Shown here piece after piece: positions 58,518-64,000 of a stretch of 64,000 nucleotides of DNA; the stretch's first letter is position 1, and every line of letters begins with the position of its first letter. The DNA is from Fasciola hepatica (lineage: Eukaryota > Platyhelminthes > Trematoda > Plagiorchiida > Fasciolidae). The position numbers and the translations under genes are program-made. The DNA is taken from assembly GCA_948099385.1 (NCBI GenBank), contig CANUEZ040000024.1, forward strand, positions 20,844,001 to 20,908,000, read 5' to 3'. The notes under the pieces are model-generated. The model was not told the DNA's origin. It did not search any database and saw nothing but the letters and a program-made list of their open reading frames with translations.

Positions 58518-60197
58518 ATGCCAAGAAAAGGATCAAAAGCAGTCGAATCCGGACAGGAAGTAATACGGCAAGTCTCTGGGGAGGTTTTGGGTACATATGA
58601 TTCTTTAGTTAATGCTAGATCGCCTAGTCCTGTCAGTGCTAGCTCATGTGTTATTGAAAGCAATGTTGATCGTAAGGATGTCGATTTATATAAGCTGAGA
58701 ATACTAGAACTAGAGCAACAGTTACTTTCGGCTAGACCACAGGCGCATGAAGCAGAGAAGTGTACACAGAAACAGCGAGAGCATGAGACCAGCGACTTTG
58801 ACACTTCCGATAGGTTAGAGTGCAATAAGGTAGGGAACCCCACGCCGGTCGCCGAATACAAACCACCATCGATCGATCTGCCTAGAGTGGAGTTAACGGT
58901 TTTCGACGGGCGAGCTGAGCAATACTGCAAGTTTGTCAAACAGTTCGAGACGTTCGTTGAAAACAAGGTAAACGACCCTGGGCAAAGGCTTCTTTACCTT
59001 ACTCACTACTGCCGAGGCCGAGCGCGAGAAGCTATCGACGGGTGCACCATGCTCGATCCAGAACAAGGCTACACAAGGGCAAGAAAGATTCTGAGGGACT
59101 TGTTTGGCCAACCTTTCAAAGTAGCCCGTAACCTAATAGAGGGCGTGATGGCAGAGGCAAAGAGAACCAAGGGCGACGTCTACACCATGGCCGACCTGGT
59201 GATCAAGATGCAGAACTGCTCAATAGCCCTCGACCATTTAGGTTACAGGGCTGACCTAGACGCCATGCACACTTTGGAAGGCATAGTCCGTCACCTCTCT
59301 CCCGAACTACAGGGTCGGTGGGCGGAAGAAGCTGAACGGATAAGCCGAGGCGACAGAGAAGCCAACTTCGAAGACCTGACTGAATACTTAGACAGGCAAA
59401 CGAAGATAGCTGACAGCAGATTTGGCCGACTCATCCGGGACAGCAACCGAGCAAACAAGCCCGGTACTAGCCAAGCCCAAACCCCTGTACGGGAATATCC
59501 AAAGTACCAGCCTTGGACCAACACACACGTCATTTCACGAGATGCTACGGCGAAACCAAATTGCAGATCCTGTGGTAATAGCCATGGCCTACCAGAATGC
59601 CCCAAGTTCGGCAACGCCACAATAGACGAACGGTGGGGAATGGCGAGGATGGCAGGAGCATGTTTCATCTGTCTCAACACCACGCACCGGGCAGCAGCCT
59701 GTAGAACAAGGAATCGATGTGGCTACGAGGGCTGCACGGGCAGACACCATCGGCTGCTGCATCAGGCGAGAGTAACCATATCCGAGGCGAGTGCCAAGCC
59801 CAGCGTGATTTGTTCAACTTCACAATCTGCCAGTAAACCGGTACGTTTAGGCGTAGTGGCCGTGGGAGTAGTGACTCCGACTGGGATAGTCAAGGCGTTG
59901 GCTTTCGTTGATAGTGGATCCGACACCACTTTAGTGAAAGAGCGGTTTGCCGACAAACACCAACTGGCTAAAGGTGCGACGTCGTTAGCAGTGAGCACGG
60001 TGGGTGGAACACAGGTAATGACTGCCGGTAGATTAAGGCTGCAACTCATCTCTCTAGACACTAACGAGGAAATTGAACCAACGGAGGCATTCACGTTAGC
60101 GGATCTCCCCATGCGAGCACCAAGGTCGGTGGACGCAATCTTGACTCGGTGGCCCCACCTGCAGGATGTAACCGTCGTAGACTGGGAAGATGATTAG
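58518..60197 (+). CDS. gag: BEL/Pao gag-protease polyprotein of element C
   Basis: 559 codons from MPRKGSKAVES. The open frame extends 27 codons upstream but only through LTR and primer-site sequence. A coiled-coil-like LYKLRILELEQQLLSAR is near residues 55-71. The DUF1759-type gag region starts at VELTVFDGRAEQYCKFVKQ (about residues 122-140). The zinc-binding cluster begins CRSCGNSHGLPEC (Cys 349 first), then CFICLNTTHRAAAC (about 382-395) and CGYEGCTGRHHRLLH. The retropepsin active site is AFVDSGSDTTLV (Asp 465). The frame ends with VVDWEDD at TAG 60,195. A, B and D read Glu at that codon, so the stop is probably a mutation that cuts gag-protease from RT. Confidence 0.85.
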   Translation: MPRKGSKAVESGQEVIRQVSGEVLGTYDSLVNARSPSPVSASSCVIESNVDRKDVDLYKLRILELEQQLLSARPQAHEAEKCTQKQREHETSDFDTSDRLECNKVGNPTPVAEYKPPSIDLPRVELTVFDGRAEQYCKFVKQFETFVENKVNDPGQRLLYLTHYCRGRAREAIDGCTMLDPEQGYTRARKILRDLFGQPFKVARNLIEGVMAEAKRTKGDVYTMADLVIKMQNCSIALDHLGYRADLDAMHTLEGIVRHLSPELQGRWAEEAERISRGDREANFEDLTEYLDRQTKIADSRFGRLIRDSNRANKPGTSQAQTPVREYPKYQPWTNTHVISRDATAKPNCRSCGNSHGLPECPKFGNATIDERWGMARMAGACFICLNTTHRAAACRTRNRCGYEGCTGRHHRLLHQARVTISEASAKPSVICSTSQSASKPVRLGVVAVGVVTPTGIVKALAFVDSGSDTTLVKERFADKHQLAKGATSLAVSTVGGTQVMTAGRLRLQLISLDTNEEIEPTEAFTLADLPMRAPRSVDAILTRWPHLQDVTVVDWEDD

Positions 60198-63100
60198 GTG
60201 GATCTCCTCATCGGATGCGACGTGCCAGAGGCGCATTGGATGCTTGACAAGAGGGTGGGCGACCGCCAGGCACCTTATGCCGTACGCACGGCTCTGAGAT
60301 GGATGTTATACGGTCCAGTAGGGGTACGCGGTTCCGTGAATTACTTATCCGCCGAAACGGACCGCATAGAGTATCATCTGCAACGGCTGTATGAAAAGGA
60401 GTTTCATGACATTGGAGACGAAAGACCGACGTTGTCTCAAGAGGATCACTTCGCTCTACAAACGGTGCGGCAAGGCTCTAGAGGCCTCAAAAAACAGTTC
60501 GAGGTTCCCCTCCCATGGCGCACACCGGTCGACCCGTGGACTGACAACAGAAATTATGTTCTCCGACGATTACTACAACTGAAAGAAAGCTTCATTCGAG
60601 ACCAGAATCTGTGGGAACGATACGCGGATTTGATGAAGCGAAACGAGGCCCTCGGTCACGTTGAAAAGGTGCCTGTTAACACCGACAGCAAAAGGGGTAT
60701 CCGGTATCTGCCTCACCATCCGGTTATCAACCCCAAGAAACCCAATAAACTGCGGGTGGTTTTCGACTGTGCGGCCAAGTTCCAGGGCAAGTCGTTAAAC
60801 GATCGCCCACTACAGGGGCCTGACTGGACCACACCACTGATCGATGTTCTGTGCCGTTTCAGAGTGGGTAAAGTGGCTTTGTCTGCTGACATTAGGGAAA
60901 TGTTCCATCAGGTGAAGATTCCGGTAGGAGAACGAGATGCTTTGCGTTTCCTGTGGTGGGAAGAGAGCGACCGGGACAACGCAGTGGTGAATTATAGGAT
61001 GACCGTCCACCCCTTCGGAGCCATATCGTCACCATTTTGTGCAAATTACGCCCTCCGAGAATCAGCGAACAAACATGGCGATCTAGTACATCGGACGGTG
61101 GTAGAAAGCGTCAGCAGGAACTTCTACGTCGACGACTACCTTGGGTCATTCGATGATGTGGAATCAGCTCTAGAGCAGTTCAGGGGTCTGACGAGATTGC
61201 TGGAAGAAGGCGGCTTCCATCTAACTAAATGGATGTCGAACGCTTCAGAAGTGCTGAAGGTCATCCCGTATCACGAAAAGGCCGAAAGGGTAAGAGATTT
61301 GGACGGCTCTCCACTTCCTATCGAGCGCACTTTAGGGATACAATGGGACGCGGAAACGGACGATTTTGTTTTCGAACTGAACGTTCCCGAGCTGCCAATA
61401 ACCCGTCGTGGCATACTATCTGCCGTCTCAAGTTTGTTCGACCCGCTCGGCTTCGTCTCGCCGTGGCTGCTACCCGGAAAGATCTTGCTGCAGCGGCTGT
61501 GCCGTAAGAAAGTTGATTGGGACCAGTCACTGAACCGACAGGACCGGCTGGACTGGGAAGAATTTTTGAACACCTTGAAGAAATTAGGGGACATAAGAAT
61601 CCCACGATGTTTGACCCCTGGCCATACGACACGGACTGGAGAACTACATGCCTTTTCCGATGCATCCGAAGTCGGTTATGGAGCTGTGGTGTACGGACGA
61701 TGGTGCGCAGGAGATGGACAATATACCACGAGGATCCTGTTCGCCAAAGCCCGCGTCGCCCCACTGAAGTCGGTCTCAATCCCACGCCTTGAACTCAGCG
61801 CAGCCGTGTTGGCAGTCAGGGTGGTGCAAGCTGTGAAGAGATGTTTCGATCTCTACATCTGGTCGGTGAGCTTCTGGACGGATTCAACGATAGTAATTTA
61901 CTACATTAACAACGTACGGAGCCGGTTTAGTACTTTCGTTGCTAACCGGCTCACGATTATCCACGATGAATCAGCCACGCACCACCGGGAGTCATGTCAG
62001 GTCTGGCGATAATCCGGCCAACCTGTGCTCCCGAGGTGCGAACAACTTCGGGCAACTGGACACGTGGACGAGAGGGCCACACTTCCTGCAATTGCCCAAA
62101 CAGGACTGGCCCGTGTTCGAATTAAAAAACCCTACGGAATTGGAACTGGAGATCAAAGGCGTAGTGATAGCAACCAACGTCGTCGAAGCGTCGTCCATTC
62201 TATCGCGACTGGTCAGGTTTTCTTCCTGGATGAAGACGCTTCGTTCGCTAGTTTGGTTAACCAGGTTCAAGATAAATTTACTAGTCATGAAAGGGCTACG
62301 GCCCTCAGGTCGGATACCGGTCGGCCCGATAGGTCCCGATGAGCTACAAGCCGCAGAGTATGATATTTTCAGAATGATACAACGCGAGGCTTTCGCCCAA
62401 GAACTCAAGAGGGCGGAAGAAGTGGGGCCGACCAATGAAGACATGCCATCTCCAAGAGGCCAGCTGAAGCGTTTAAACCCCAAACTCATCAACGGACTGC
62501 TGCGGGTGGATGGTAGGCTGACCAACGCCCACCTGAACTTCGACACAAAGTATCCTATACTGCTGCCTGCGAGACAACCTGTAGTAGAGCTAATGATTCA
62601 ACACGTCCACGCCATGGAGGGACATGCCGGGGAAAGTCACGTGACGAGCGTCATCCGAAAGCGTCTTTGGTTGTTGAGAGGACGAGAGACTGTAAAACGC
62701 GTAATCCGACGGTGTGTGCACTGCAGGAGACGCAATGCCACGGCAAGCAAACAACTCATGGCCCCACTACCAGAATGCAGGGTGACTACGGGCTGGTGGC
62801 CGTTCAGTGACACCGGGTTGGATTATTTCGGGCCCTTGTGGATCAAGTGCGGGAAAAGATTAGAAAAGCGATACGGATGTATCATGACGTGCATGAAATC
62901 ACGTGCGGTACACCTAGAAGTCGCACATTCGATGACGACCGATTCGTTTCTACGGGCCTTGCAAAGATTTATGAACCAAAGAGGCGTACCGGCCGATATA
63001 TACTCAGATAATGGATCGAACTTTGTGGGCGCTCAACGGGAATTGCAGCGTTGGCACAAGAACATAAACAGGGACGAACTGCAGGATCGATCCGTGGCCT

Positions 63101-63714
63101 ACGGCATACTATGGCATTTCAACCCCCCACAGGCCAGTCACCGAGGCGGCATATGGGAACGCATGATCCGGTCCGCCAGACGGATATTGCTGTCAATCAT
63201 GGAGCAGCAGCCACCCGACGACGAGACGCTGAACACCGTCATGACTGAGGTGGAGCGAATCCTGAACAACCGCCCCCTGGTTCCAGTATTGAACGGCGAC
63301 CCCACCCACCTGGCGCTCACCCCGAACGACTTATTGACGTTAAGGTCGAACGAGGGTTTCCAAGGGCCGGTAAACCTTCGTGGGAGCTACCTCCACGGGT
63401 GGAAGCAAGCGAACTACCTGGCCAAGGTCTTCTGGAGGCGATGGCTACGGGAGTACCTACCGGCTTTGCAGACTCGACAGAAGTGGCTGGCCAAAACAAG
63501 ACCATTCAAAGTTGGGGACGTGGTTATGATCGCCGACGAACGCGCACATTTCAGCGCTTGGTCTTTGGGAGTAGTTACGGAAACCATCAAAAGCACTGAC
63601 GAAATGATAAGAACGGTGAAGGTGAAGACAGCTAACGGAGTGCTCATTCGTGACATACGCAGTATTAACCTACTCGAGAGCGAAGACGGAGAAGCTGATA
63701 ACCTTGAGGCCTAG
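60198..63714 (+). pseudogene. pol: BEL/Pao pol of element C (RT, RNase H, integrase), one frameshift
   Basis: The first frame is 60,198-62,012, which opens directly after the TAG. RT motif A LSADIREMFHQV has Asp at codon 231 and the YVDD box spans codons 310-313. RNase H acidic sites are AFSDASEVGY (codon 488) and FWTDSTIVIYY (codon 562). One extra base near 61,975-61,990, compared with A, moves the product to the second frame, which ends at 63,714. There the integrase zinc site is HVHAMEGHAGESH ... CVHCRR. The catalytic triad is LDYFGP, YSDNGSNF and GGIWERM (codons 295, 357 and 407 of the 591-codon frame), followed by the C-terminal WKQANYLAKVFWRRWLREYL domain. All catalytic residues are present. 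Confidence 0.85.
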
Positions 63715-64000
63715 TAAACCTTTTTCACACCAGTAATCGAGGTGGATAAAGAAACACCATATATACCACACAATCTCCGTCAAACACGTTAAGGTGCTCG
63801 CGGTCCTTTCGTTGACATTACAGAAGGTTCTTTCCGATATGTGGTGATGAGTGCGATTCCATTATACATCCCGATACATACACGCATGCACGACGCACTC
63901 TACATCCCGTAAACCCATCATACATGTGACAGTGTTCTTTGTTTGCCTTTTGTTGACGCTACCGAATGCCCCTTGCATATGTGGAAGTAGCGGAGCTCAG
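63715..64000 (+). other. 3' untranslated region of element C (start)
   Basis: It begins after the TAG at 63,712-63,714 and aligns with the same region of A in order (CCATATAT, GACGTTACAGAAGG-like, GTGCGATTCCATT, GTGTGGAAGTAGCGG-like). It runs off the window before the polypurine tract. Confidence 0.75.

Larger units (their letters stand above)
58097..64000 (+). mobile_element. BEL/Pao LTR retrotransposon C (best preserved; runs off the window)
   Basis: 5' LTR 58,097-58,475, gag-protease 58,518-60,197, pol 60,198-63,714 (one frameshift), and the first 286 bases of the 3' untranslated region. By comparison with A, the 3' LTR should begin about 370 bases beyond the window. It is inserted in the pol gene of E. 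Only one stop and one frameshift separate it from a complete coding unit. Confidence 0.9.

Overview
The window reads as non-coding genomic DNA of a metazoan. The mix of mobile elements (RTE-like and CR1-like LINEs, Ty3/gypsy remnants, and several BEL/Pao LTR retrotransposons) fits a parasitic flatworm (trematode or cestode) best. That assignment is an inference from element types, not from a host gene. I recognise no host protein-coding gene, rRNA or intact tRNA anywhere in the 64 kb. Almost all longer open frames belong to transposons, most of them broken.

Layout. Positions 1-19,700 are AT-rich and mostly featureless. They carry a tRNA-like repeat (1.4 kb), two decayed RTE-type LINE pieces (2.6-3.1 kb and 5.5-8.5 kb), two long (TA)n tracts, the 3' end of a CR1-like LINE with a pentanucleotide tail (16.3-17.2 kb) and an imperfect fold-back repeat of about 0.8 kb (18.15-18.99 kb). 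Positions 19,700-31,250 are more GC-rich and are a graveyard of CR1-like LINEs (minus at 19.75-22.67 kb, plus at 29.06-31.25 kb), Ty3/gypsy fragments (23.5-27.1 kb) and one solo BEL LTR (27.6 kb). Positions 31,251-37,747 hold an old minus-strand BEL element (D) with both LTRs, apparently inserted into the CR1-like copy.

The most striking structure is a palindrome of about 16.8 kb (38,765-55,539). Two arms of about 8.2 kb flank a unique 0.35-kb spacer. Each arm holds a complete BEL element (A on plus, B on minus, 5' ends outward) plus 1.6 kb of inner flank containing an internally inverted LINE. Translated frames of the arms differ by only a handful of residues plus one 32-bp indel, whereas the two LTRs of element A differ by about ten sites. 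The inverted duplication is therefore younger than the retrotransposon insertion, or the arms are homogenised by gene conversion.

At 57,065-64,000 there is a nested pair. A divergent minus-strand BEL element (E) has its pol gene cut by a plus-strand BEL element (C). C is the best preserved copy: one stop codon and one frameshift separate it from a full gag-protease-RT-RNase H-integrase reading frame. Its 3' LTR lies beyond the window. A, B, C, D and the solo LTR are relatives of one family; E is a more distant relation.
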